Shown one piece after another: positions 1 to 6,874 of a stretch of DNA of 7,367 nucleotides. Below the pieces are notes generated by a model. It was not told the origin of the DNA. It did no database searches and saw only the letters and a list, made by a program, of their open reading frames with translations. The first letter of the stretch is position 1, and each line of letters begins with the position of its first letter. Position numbers and translations under genes: made by a program. Source of the stretch: Bacillota bacterium (GTDB lineage: Bacteria > Bacillota > Clostridia > Peptostreptococcales > Anaerovoracaceae); NCBI GenBank assembly GCA_021443825.1, contig JABUTE010000249.1:1-7367 (forward strand), in the 5' to 3' direction.

Positions 1-40
1 AAAGTTCTTCAATTGTCATTTCTGATAATTTTTTTCTCAC
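1..40 (-). CDS. 5' end of a gene cut by the left edge; N terminus resembles GrpB-family proteins
   Basis: Reading leftward from a GTG at 40-38 gives MRKKLSEMTIEEL, after which the window ends. The GTG start is chosen because an AGAGGA Shine-Dalgarno sequence (53-48 on the minus strand) sits exactly 7 nt upstream. An ATG at 45-43 is in another frame and meets TGA after one lysine codon, so it is not the start. From memory of the family, many clostridial GrpB-domain proteins (nucleotidyltransferase fold) begin with a very similar LSEMTxEELW segment followed by LFPI. That is the only basis for the name and rests on 13 residues. The gene lies 111 nt downstream of the remnant ORF. A possible -10 (TACAAT, minus strand of 109-114) lies upstream but has no convincing -35. 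The presence of a gene start is fairly secure; the family is tentative. Confidence 0.55.
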   Translation of the reverse strand, partial: MRKKLSEMTIEEL

Positions 41-47
41 TTCATGT

Positions 48-53
48 CCTCTG
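48..53 (-). promoter_or_regulatory. Ribosome binding site (AGAGGA) deciding the GTG start at 40
   Basis: The minus strand reads AGAGGA, then 7 nt, then GTG. It is a near-consensus Shine-Dalgarno sequence at ideal spacing and is the main reason for calling a gene start at the window edge. Confidence 0.6.
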
Positions 54-151
54 CAAATTTCTGTTTATCGATTTTCCGTCAGCAGATTAATCAATATTCT
101 GCCTTTGCATTGTATCTTTTTCCTCGTCTTAATGCCACACAATATTTAAAA

Positions 152-454
152 TTATCCGCCCTCCACCACCTCACTCAACCTGGTCGTCATTATCTTATAC
201 AGCTCAATGTTCGGCGGAACGATCACATTTTCCGGGCCGTCAACACCGCCAACTGAGGAAACAGGTGAACCGTCCCTCTCATATAAATACCACTCGTTAT
301 TGATCAATACGACAACTCCATCTTCGTGATATGCATACGGAGAACCCATGCACTCAAAATTACTCTGCCCGTCTTTGGCCGGCCTTTTGTCTCCGCCAAC
401 TGACGATGTAATTTTGCCGAGAATCGCGGTAGGATCTATTTCAACAATGTTGTT
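152..454 (-). pseudogene. 5'-truncated hypothetical gene remnant
   Basis: The reading frame is open from just after a TAA at 457-455 down to TAA at 154-152, about 100 codons. The only internal ATG is at 349-347 (a 65-residue product starting MGSPYAYHEDG). It is preceded by no good Shine-Dalgarno sequence, and no GTG or TTG lies further upstream. Residues encoded before that ATG (for example IDPTAILGKITSSVGG and DGQSNFEC) look like ordinary protein and join smoothly to the rest (VVVLINNEWYLYERDG, then VSSVGGVDGPENV). The true start therefore probably lay upstream and was lost. The short motif SSVGG occurs twice, about 50 residues apart. The product is small, polar and aromatic-rich, with no signal peptide or membrane segment in what remains. 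I do not recognise the family with confidence; it may be the C-terminal part of an exported or lipoprotein-type hypothetical protein. An alternative is a complete short gene starting at 349. Confidence 0.5.
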
Positions 455-463
455 TTATATTAT

Positions 464-500
464 TGCGTATTTCCGCAAAAATATGAAATAGATATTCGCA
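464..500. other. Imperfect bulged inverted repeat in the gap before the remnant gene
   Basis: The arms TGCG (464-467) and TATTTC (468-473) can pair with GAAATA (485-490) and CGCA (497-500), leaving a 6-nt bulge and an 11-nt loop. It lies in AT-rich DNA between the operon terminator and the remnant ORF. A second small dyad (CAACA-A-TGTTG, 443-453) lies next to the point where the remnant frame opens. No function is evident, and either could be chance in AT-rich sequence. The rest of the interval 455-600 shows no gene and no convincing promoter. Confidence 0.2.
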
Positions 501-600
501 GCAAGGACGCGGGCGCCAAATCGGCAGCCTGAACTTCAAAGGGGATCTATCCGGAAGAGGGGCATTTTTCCTCTGCGGCCTGCGGATAACGGAGGAAATC

Positions 601-637
601 AAAAAGCGCTGCCCTCTCTCGAAAAGCAGCGCTTTTT
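601..637 (-). terminator. Rho-independent terminator of the surface protein-sortase operon
   Basis: A perfect 12-bp inverted repeat (601-612 with 626-637) with a 13-nt loop. The core is GCGCTGC/GCAGCGC and each arm ends in a run of five A or T. It starts 24 nt past the sortase stop codon and on the minus strand ends in TTTTT, as expected for termination of leftward transcripts. Because both ends carry A/T runs it could also work on the plus strand, but no plus-strand gene is seen. Confidence 0.85.
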
Positions 638-660
638 ATATTTCATTGCACGAAGGAATG

Positions 661-1344
661 CTATTGCGCCTGCATGGTGCAATAGACCACCAGGCGGGTA
701 AGCCCTCCCGGGGTGCAGGTAAACAGGGTCAGGGGCCAGTCGCCGCCGGTCACCTTCGCCACCTGCTGCGGCTCTACCGTTTCCAGGCAGTCCACATAGT
801 AGACATAGGTGACACCGTCCATCGACGTGAACGAGACCTCGTCTCCTTGCACCAGCTCCTTCAGCCGGCCGAAGTGGGATTTGTAATTATGGGCCAGGAT
901 CACCAGATCCTGCTGCTGCGGGCTGCCCTGCAGCCGGCAGGGCGTTGCCTTCAGATCGGCATAGCTCCAGCTTTCCTGCACCGGAAGCTGCAGGTGCAGC
1001 GAGGGCACCGACAGAACGCCGATATAGGTGCGCTCCACCGGCTCCGGGGCCTTTTGCTGCGGCGCCTCATCGGAATCGGCCGAAGGCTGCTGCACCGCAG
1101 AGGGCTGCAGGTCTTCTTCCCCATCGTCTTGCGCAGGGCCATGCAGCCGCTGCTCATCCAGGGTGCGGACGGTGACCGCGGGAAGCTCTGCCAACTGCTC
1201 TGCCAGAACCTCCATCGCCTGCTGCGACTGCGCCGCAGCATTCTTTTCCTGCGCCAGGTTGCGGGCGGTAAGGCCGCCTGCTCCTGCAAACAGAAGCAAT
1301 GCGGCCAAAAGCCAGAGGATCCGGCTCCGCTTACGCCTCTTCAT
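661..1344 (-). CDS. Sortase (class D-like transpeptidase), 227 residues
   Basis: A membrane-anchored cysteine transpeptidase that cleaves an LPXTG-type motif between Thr and Gly and joins the substrate to a cell-wall amine. A basic N terminus (MKRRKRSR) and one hydrophobic segment (about residues 9-25) give the N-in anchor. Residues 27-104 form an acidic, Gln-rich extracellular stalk. The sortase domain runs from about 105 to the end and holds the catalytic triad: His152 in LAHNYKSHFGRL, Cys210 in TLFTC, and Arg217 in GGLTRLVVYC. The TLxTC signature and N-terminal anchor fit class D or a related clostridial group; the exact class is uncertain. The residue before the catalytic His is Ala, where Gly is common. 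The ATG at 1344 lies inside the last codons of the surface protein gene (14-nt overlap), with a weak GGA 7 nt upstream, suggesting translational coupling. The stop is TAG at 663-661, followed by a terminator. Its likely substrate is the neighbouring LPQTG protein. Confidence 0.92.
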   Translation of the reverse strand: MKRRKRSRILWLLAALLLFAGAGGLTARNLAQEKNAAAQSQQAMEVLAEQLAELPAVTVRTLDEQRLHGPAQDDGEEDLQPSAVQQPSADSDEAPQQKAPEPVERTYIGVLSVPSLHLQLPVQESWSYADLKATPCRLQGSPQQQDLVILAHNYKSHFGRLKELVQGDEVSFTSMDGVTYVYYVDCLETVEPQQVAKVTGGDWPLTLFTCTPGGLTRLVVYCTMQAQ

Positions 1345-1432
1345 TCTTTTTTCCGATTGCCTGCAGCATGCAGAAAATACCTGCCGCCAGCATCAGGAAT
1401 ACGGGCCACCAGAGCATGCCGGTCTGCGGCAG
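1331..1432 (-). other. Cell-wall sorting signal (LPQTG, membrane helix, charged tail)
   Basis: It encodes residues 1802-1834: LPQTG, then the hydrophobic stretch MLWWPVFLMLAAGIFCMLQA, then GKKNEEA. This is the standard tripartite C-terminal anchor recognised by sortases. The basic stop-transfer is short (two Lys) and followed by two Glu, a slightly weaker positive tail than usual. The last 14 nt also encode the start of the sortase. Confidence 0.93.
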
Positions 1433-4400
1433 CTCTTCGCCGGGGGTATTTCCGGTGGGAATCTCCGGAACATCCGACTTAGGCGGCTCCTCATCGGGAA
1501 TCTCTACCGTCGGCACATCGGGCTCGCCGGGAACGGGAGGCTCTTCTCCCGGATCCTTCGGGGTGTCGGGGGTATCGGGAATATCCGGCTCGTCAGGGGT
1601 GTCGGGAATATCGGGAATATGGGGCGTATAGTTCTTCGTGTATACGTACAGATGATAGGTATCCGTCAGATCGTCTGCGCTCTTATGGAACAGGCTCTTT
1701 ACAGCCGTATCGTCCCAGGCATTCTTGGTGTTGTCGGTCGCTACGGTGTAGTCGCTTTCCGGATCAAGCTCGATCAGGATGCGGCCCCTGCTGTCCTTCA
1801 TCTGCCACTGGGAATTCTTCAGGGTGCTGCCTGCCGGGATCTCGGCCTTGCCGGGAAGCACAGGCAGGGTAAAGGTATGGGGATATTCGTTGATGTAATA
1901 CTTAAAGGGAGAATAGTCGCCCCTCTTTAAGTTGTCATCCACATAGCACTCGCCGGTTCCCCAGCTGCCGGTATTCATCAGTTCCTTATATTCGTTGTCT
2001 TTGGTGACATTGTAGTATGCCGTCTCTTCGGCAAACTTCTTTTCGGTGGCATCGGTGGTATAGAAGCCGGGATCCTGCCAGGTATTGCCGGGCTGATCGT
2101 TAGCCGCAGAGGAAAGCTCCACATCGTTGAGGAAGTATTCCACCTGGTAAACGGTGGTGACATAGACCTTAACGGTGCTGCCGCCCTTCACGTTATCCAG
2201 CTGACCGCCGTTGTTCTTCACCCAGTTGTACGCCAGCTTCAGTCCGTCCTCGCTGCCGCCCTGCTCTGCGTATACCGCATCCAGCACATAGTGACCCTGC
2301 TGGGAGGTGGCGGGGAAGGTATTGATATCCGACATGAATTGATACAGTCCGCCTGCCTCAAGCACCAGCGCATCGTCGATGAACTTCAGGTTCAGATCGG
2401 CTGCGTCGTCGTTGTGATAGCGGAAGTACATGGGCTGGGTGTCGCCCCACTGAACGCCGTCCTTATAGACCTCGATATAGATCTTGCCCAGCCATTTTTC
2501 CTTATAGGGCTTGTCGTACTTGGTCTCGGGCGCCTGAATAGGCTTCCAGTCGGAAACGCCTACGATGGGCGTGCCGTCGGCCGCATCGGAGGTAACGGGC
2601 TGTCCGTAGCCGCGCACCGCATAGACGGGATACAGATCAAGAACGCCGTCTTTGATGTGCTTTTCAATGCCGTCGATCAGGGCCAGGTTGATCAGCTCGG
2701 AGGCCTTGTCTTGATTGCCGCTTTGAATGATATGCAGCTTTTCTCTTGCCTCGGGCTTCAGGGCACTGACGGGAGTGCCGTTCTCATCTACATAAGTGTC
2801 GTACAGATCGCAGGAATCCTCGATGGAAAGGAAGGTTCCCAGCGAAGGATCGGTGGTCCAGCCGACGAACGAATAAAGGGTTCCGTTCATACGGTCCAGA
2901 TCCATGCGGTCATCGGTGATGGTGCTCCAGCTGATATCCGAATAGTCATTTCCGGTCTGCAGCAGATCGACATCCTTTCCCGACTTGTCGCGGAAGCGAG
3001 CCAGCGTCAGATCGCTGTTGGTAACAACGGTGCGGTCGCTGAGCACCTTTCCGGCATAGTCATGGAACTGTACGGTGACCTTCTCATCCAGTTTGGCGAC
3101 AGGATCGGCATCGGTAAAGATGACAAAGCCTGCCGAACCGCCGGTGGTCAGATAGAAGAGACCGCTGTCAAAGACAGGAGTTCTCGTATCGTTGGCGATC
3201 CAATAGGTGTTATTGCCGCTGTAGCTCTGACGCACAGTCAGGCCGCCGGCGCTGCTGGGCACGAAGAATTCCCCGAAGGGATTCTGTCTGACCTTGCTGG
3301 CCGAAGAGCCCAGCTTAAGACCGATGCGCTTTCCGGCATCATTCTTCATGACGGTCTCAAACTTTGCCTCGGAAACTTCATAATAGCCGCTGTCGATGGT
3401 GCCCTGGCTCTTGCAGTTCAGCACATAATAGCTGCCCGCATTTTTATTCAGATCGGTGTTGCTGACCTTGAGCACCAGCTTGCCGTCTTCGTACATGACA
3501 TTATCCAGAATGCAGGTGTTGCCGTCGTTGCCGGCAGAAAGGGCATACCAGGTGCCATCGGAGCCCTGCACGGCAAATACATAGTGCTTGTCTGCCTGGA
3601 TCTCGCGAAGATCGGTCAGTCTGCGGAAGGTGGTGAAGCCGGCGCTGGTCTTCGTGGCCGTATAGGTAAGCGCCACATTGACCTCAGCCGCTTCGCCCTG
3701 TGCGGGAACGGTCACCGTGCCGCTGACTTCGCCATCGGCCCGATAACCGGAGAGGGTGCCGGGCGTAACGGTATAGCTGACGGTACGGGGGAAGGTTACG
3801 GGAACCTCAACGGTGCAGCTTCCGGTGCTGCCGATGGGAATCAGCGCCTTTCCTTTTACAAAGTCGATATTGCCGTAATATCCGTCGATAGCAGTATCGC
3901 CCATATCCAGAACACAGCAGCTGTTGTCTGCGGCCACGTTGCTGGTGATGTTGAAGGTTACCGTCTTTACCGTCTTGCTGCTGTTATAGCAGTAAAGCTG
4001 CCAGCTGCGGCTGGAAGAAGAGGAGGATGTGTAATTCATGGCAAAGACATAGGTCTTGCCTTCCTGCAGATAGAGCGTCGAGCTGCTGATATAGCCGGAT
4101 TTTTGCAGAATGCTGCCTACCATCCGACCGTCGCTGTCATAAAGAGCCGCGGCGCCGTAGCCGTAATCGCTGCAGATGAGGGTGTAGGCCGCACTGCATG
4201 CAGGGGTAAACACGTGATAAGAGGTCTCGTTCATGGGCACCGGTGCGGTGCTGTCGGTCAGGGTGAACCTCTCCAGGACCGATTTGTTGTACGGATCGGT
4301 GGTTCCGATATGATAGAAAACATGATCCCGATCATCCAGCGCGTCCATATCGATCCTTCTGGGAAGACCGGTGGCGGGGTCAAGATCATCGTTGACGGTG

Positions 4401-6835
4401 ACCTTTCGGGAAGCGGTGACAGGAACGCCGTTTTTCAGCACAGGCTCGCCGCCGTCCAGCAGGGTATAGGTGATCGCATATACGGCATCGGAAGATGCAT
4501 CCAGAACAGCATCGCCGCTCCACGCAAAGGAAGCATCCTCTGTTTTGCCTTCTGCATCGTATTTCTTAACAGCCGCAACAGCAACGGTCAGGCTGCAATC
4601 CTTGGTCACATCGCCGAAGAAATCATCGGTGGCCTTTGCTGCGACACCCTTTAAGGCATCGAAGGTGCCCTCGCAGTTCATGATGACATCATCGGCGCCG
4701 GTAATGGCATAGGTGTATTTCGCAGGATCCTTCGCTGCGACCAGCGGCAGGGTCAGATGGCGATACGACTTGTGAAGGCTTCCGCTGACATGCAGGGAGT
4801 CTTCGTAGATCTCGCAGTACTCGCAGTCGTAGGCCAGGATATAGGTCTCGCCGGCCGTCAGCTCGAAGCGGGCCAGCTGGCCGTACTGGAAGGAAGTACC
4901 CCATTGCGCGACAGAAGCACCTTCGGAATCAAAGACAGCAACATTCTGGCTGTGGCAGGGCTTTTCTGCAGACGCATCGTCCGGGTCCTTTACATTCACG
5001 GCATATACGCCGGAAACGGAAGGAGTGAAGGCTGCATAGGTGACAGCTGCGCTGTACATATCCTTTACGATATAGTCTTCGATATTGCCGTCTTCGTCGG
5101 TCTTCAGCTGAGTAAAATAGGGAAGCTGTTCAAATCGGCCTTCGTAGTTTTCCAAAGAAACAGGCATATGACCGGTGTACTCCCCGGTCTTGGCATCCGC
5201 ATAATCGATCTTGACCAGCGAGACCGTTCTCTTAAAGGTGATGGGTTGTCCGTTCTTCTTGATCGCATCCGATCCGCTTCCGGTGGTAAAGCGACGCATT
5301 GCCGCATATTCGATCTCGTAGGTATATTCCTCGTCGGTCTCGTTCAGGGAATTGGTACCATCCCAAACGAATGTGGGATCGACATTGCCGTCTGCCAGCT
5401 TTCGGGTAACACCGGTGATCTGCAGATACATATTGTTGATGTTAACATAAGGCCGGTAGCCGCTGTAGCCGGCATCGTAGGTCACATTAAGCGAAGACAT
5501 GATGGCGATCGATTCGCCGCAGACAGCCAGCCCGTCGCCCTTGGAGAGGGCAAGCTGCAGATCCTTATAGGCATAAACGGTGACCTTTTTTTCACTGGCC
5601 AGACGAACGCCGTCATACTTGACATAATAAGTTACGGTAAAGCTGGTGCTGCTGGAGGAGGTGGTCACAGGCACCTTCTCGCCTGCAGCGTATTCCTTGC
5701 CGCCGACGGAGGCATAAAGGGTGATCTTATCGGGATCATAGCCGCCGGGAATGGGGGCATTGCCGTTCCATGCATCCACCAGGCCGGAGACGGAGACTCC
5801 GTCCAGCGGATACAGATCATCCGAAAGGCTGATATACTGCTCAGAGAAGTTCAGGCCGATCCAGCGCTCTACGCCCCAGCCTGCCTTGGGATCCACATCG
5901 ACGCAATAATAGCGGGACTGATAGGGATCGCCGGCATTTACATAGTTGCCGCCCTTATCCTGAACGTTGATGGAATACCAGACCTGCCAGGTGCCGGCCT
6001 CCGACAGGGTCAGCATGTCGTCTTTGGGAACATTAATATACGAAGAACCGTGCTGGATATTAAAAGCAGAAATGCTGCCTGTATAGCTGCCCGCAGGAAC
6101 AGGCTCGTCATTGTTATTGCTGTCCCTCAGCACGAACGAAAGGCCGTCGTTCAGGTCGACGGTATCGTTCAGATCCTGATCAAAACGGCCGAAGCCCGAT
6201 AATTCAGCGATATACCAGCCGGAGGTATCCTGGGCCTTTACGGTAACGGTGCGGGTAACGGTCTTGGAATCGCTCATGCCCGGCCGCTTTACGTAATAGA
6301 AGAGATTGTATACGCGGCCCTGGTTGGTGTTCAGCGGAAGATAAACGCTTCCCACATAGGAGCCGGTGGCTGAATAGACGGTTCCTCTTTCGACAGCTAC
6401 CGTCCAGTCATGGTCGGTCACTTCGTTTCCGTCGCCGTCGTAAACGATCAGGCCGACGCCGCTGAGCAGATCGCTCCAGTCGGTATAGGAGGCCCAGGCG
6501 GCCGCCTCGGCAGAGCCGACCTCAAACTCCACATTGTCGATGCCGGTGATCTCAAAGGTCCAGCTGTCTTTTTCGTCCAGCAGGGAAAGGGCATCTTCCG
6601 GGGCCTCTTCTGCGATCGGTTCTGCGGCCGCATCTTCAACCGGTTGTTCTTCGACCGTTTCTTCTAAGGCTTCTGCGAGGGGCTCTTCGATTGCCTCGAG
6701 CTCGTCTGCAGCTTCTTCCTGTGCGGTCTGCAGATCGTCTGCAAGGGCCGCCTCTGTGTCATCTTCCGCAAATGCCGGCAGCACCATGCCAAGCAGCATG
6801 GTCGCCGTCAACAGCAATGACAGACATCGTTTCAT
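1331..6835 (-). CDS. Giant LPXTG-anchored modular surface protein (1834 residues), probable adhesin
   Basis: A secreted, wall-anchored protein. The signal peptide is residues 1-23 (cleavage after AFA), followed by a highly acidic segment 24-90 (28 of 67 residues Asp/Glu, one Lys). Three Ig-like beta modules of about 110 residues follow (about 91-203, 206-316, 319-425). Residues 426-545 and 705-815 are DUF5011-like Ig modules (ITGxxDV, then YxIxY, KNGxPxT, RxVxV). Each is followed by a PPC-like sandwich (about 595-690 and 868-950: FTPxxSxxY, DSxG, LxxGxTYxxA). Residues 958-1060 look like a prealbumin or Cna-B type fold, 1063-1242 are an unassigned beta-rich module, and 1248-1410 resemble an InlB B-repeat (VTVQFHDYAG, FVGWTTDP, LDLYPVYA). 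Residues 1447-1736 are unassigned. A Pro-rich spanner (1738-1801), LPQTG (1802-1806), a hydrophobic helix and a KKNEEA tail end the protein. The mature part has 17 cysteines, unusual for this class. No enzyme motif is seen. Adhesion is inferred from architecture; the ligand is unknown. The start is supported by GAGGT 7 nt upstream. Confidence 0.95.
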   Translation of the reverse strand: MKRCLSLLLTATMLLGMVLPAFAEDDTEAALADDLQTAQEEAADELEAIEEPLAEALEETVEEQPVEDAAAEPIAEEAPEDALSLLDEKDSWTFEITGIDNVEFEVGSAEAAAWASYTDWSDLLSGVGLIVYDGDGNEVTDHDWTVAVERGTVYSATGSYVGSVYLPLNTNQGRVYNLFYYVKRPGMSDSKTVTRTVTVKAQDTSGWYIAELSGFGRFDQDLNDTVDLNDGLSFVLRDSNNNDEPVPAGSYTGSISAFNIQHGSSYINVPKDDMLTLSEAGTWQVWYSINVQDKGGNYVNAGDPYQSRYYCVDVDPKAGWGVERWIGLNFSEQYISLSDDLYPLDGVSVSGLVDAWNGNAPIPGGYDPDKITLYASVGGKEYAAGEKVPVTTSSSSTSFTVTYYVKYDGVRLASEKKVTVYAYKDLQLALSKGDGLAVCGESIAIMSSLNVTYDAGYSGYRPYVNINNMYLQITGVTRKLADGNVDPTFVWDGTNSLNETDEEYTYEIEYAAMRRFTTGSGSDAIKKNGQPITFKRTVSLVKIDYADAKTGEYTGHMPVSLENYEGRFEQLPYFTQLKTDEDGNIEDYIVKDMYSAAVTYAAFTPSVSGVYAVNVKDPDDASAEKPCHSQNVAVFDSEGASVAQWGTSFQYGQLARFELTAGETYILAYDCEYCEIYEDSLHVSGSLHKSYRHLTLPLVAAKDPAKYTYAITGADDVIMNCEGTFDALKGVAAKATDDFFGDVTKDCSLTVAVAAVKKYDAEGKTEDASFAWSGDAVLDASSDAVYAITYTLLDGGEPVLKNGVPVTASRKVTVNDDLDPATGLPRRIDMDALDDRDHVFYHIGTTDPYNKSVLERFTLTDSTAPVPMNETSYHVFTPACSAAYTLICSDYGYGAAALYDSDGRMVGSILQKSGYISSSTLYLQEGKTYVFAMNYTSSSSSSRSWQLYCYNSSKTVKTVTFNITSNVAADNSCCVLDMGDTAIDGYYGNIDFVKGKALIPIGSTGSCTVEVPVTFPRTVSYTVTPGTLSGYRADGEVSGTVTVPAQGEAAEVNVALTYTATKTSAGFTTFRRLTDLREIQADKHYVFAVQGSDGTWYALSAGNDGNTCILDNVMYEDGKLVLKVSNTDLNKNAGSYYVLNCKSQGTIDSGYYEVSEAKFETVMKNDAGKRIGLKLGSSASKVRQNPFGEFFVPSSAGGLTVRQSYSGNNTYWIANDTRTPVFDSGLFYLTTGGSAGFVIFTDADPVAKLDEKVTVQFHDYAGKVLSDRTVVTNSDLTLARFRDKSGKDVDLLQTGNDYSDISWSTITDDRMDLDRMNGTLYSFVGWTTDPSLGTFLSIEDSCDLYDTYVDENGTPVSALKPEAREKLHIIQSGNQDKASELINLALIDGIEKHIKDGVLDLYPVYAVRGYGQPVTSDAADGTPIVGVSDWKPIQAPETKYDKPYKEKWLGKIYIEVYKDGVQWGDTQPMYFRYHNDDAADLNLKFIDDALVLEAGGLYQFMSDINTFPATSQQGHYVLDAVYAEQGGSEDGLKLAYNWVKNNGGQLDNVKGGSTVKVYVTTVYQVEYFLNDVELSSAANDQPGNTWQDPGFYTTDATEKKFAEETAYYNVTKDNEYKELMNTGSWGTGECYVDDNLKRGDYSPFKYYINEYPHTFTLPVLPGKAEIPAGSTLKNSQWQMKDSRGRILIELDPESDYTVATDNTKNAWDDTAVKSLFHKSADDLTDTYHLYVYTKNYTPHIPDIPDTPDEPDIPDTPDTPKDPGEEPPVPGEPDVPTVEIPDEEPPKSDVPEIPTGNTPGEELPQTGMLWWPVFLMLAAGIFCMLQAIGKKNEEA
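1433..1624 (-). repeat. Proline/aspartate-rich wall-spanning repeat region
   Basis: It encodes residues 1738-1801. Degenerate PD(I/T)P units (IPDIPDTPDEPDIPDTPDTP) are followed by looser PGEEPPVPGEPDVP-like and VPEIPTGNTP segments. At DNA level the short units repeat as TCGGGAATATC or TCGGGGGTATC-type blocks on the plus strand. Such Pro-rich stretches typically span the peptidoglycan just before the LPXTG motif. Copy number could vary between strains. Confidence 0.85.
3986..4723 (-). repeat. Internal duplicated module, copy B (Ig plus PPC-like), residues 705-950
   Basis: This part of the surface protein matches residues 469-680 in order: ITG near the start, F(A/V)WxG, then L, then YxIxY, KNGxPxT, RxV. 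Next come DxxTG and a linker holding an M-x-L/V-x-acidic stretch with aromatic residues. Then follow FTP, SxxY, xYDSDG or VFDSEG, and LxxGxTYxxAxxY. The identity is low, so the duplication is old. It is read as repeated adhesive or spacer domains. Confidence 0.6.
4796..5431 (-). repeat. Internal duplicated module, copy A (Ig plus PPC-like), residues 469-680
   Basis: Partner of the block at 3986-4723. Key shared points are LQITG (471-475), FVWDG (489-493), YTYEIEY (504-510), KKNGQPIT (526-533), FTPSVSGVY (603-611), VFDSEG (634-639) and LTAGETYILAYD (659-670). The CEYC pair (671-674) has no equivalent in copy B, which has cysteines elsewhere. Confidence 0.6.
6767..6835 (-). other. Sec signal peptide of the surface protein
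   Basis: It encodes residues 1-23, with a basic n-region (MKR), a hydrophobic core (CLSLLLTATMLLGMVL) and a c-region PAFA giving an A-x-A signal peptidase I site before EDD. The Cys at position 4 is not in a lipobox context, so this is not a lipoprotein signal. Confidence 0.92.
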
Positions 6836-6842
6836 TGTTTTT

Positions 6843-6847
6843 ACCTC
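6843..6847 (-). promoter_or_regulatory. Ribosome binding site of the surface protein gene
   Basis: GAGGT on the minus strand, 7 nt before the ATG at 6835-6833, in an A-rich context. It fixes the start codon and agrees with the signal peptide beginning there. Confidence 0.85.
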
Positions 6848-6874
6848 GTTTCTTTTGTTTCGTGTTTATTGCGT

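Noticed and set aside
44..256. 70-codon plus-strand ORF at the left side
   Set aside because: It overlaps the protein-like minus-strand remnant and the RBS region of the edge gene, has no Shine-Dalgarno sequence, and has low-quality composition.
646..1482. 278-codon plus-strand ORF opposite the sortase
   Set aside because: It is in codon register with the sortase, with Arg/Leu/His-rich shadow composition and no start signals. The minus strand has the complete sortase catalytic triad.
1630..1650. YVYTKN resembling the pilin motif (VYPKN)
   Set aside because: It lies just before the Pro-rich spanner rather than in the N-terminal part, lacks the Pro, and no E-box or pilin-type domains are evident. 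The protein is read as a monomeric wall protein, not a pilin.
2291..4654. 787-codon plus-strand ORF opposite the surface protein gene (also 1028-1930 and 4757-6202)
   Set aside because: They are in exact codon register with the minus-strand gene, so stops would appear only where the sense gene uses TTA, CTA or TCA. That gene rarely uses those codons. The sense strand has the RBS, signal peptide and LPQTG anchor.
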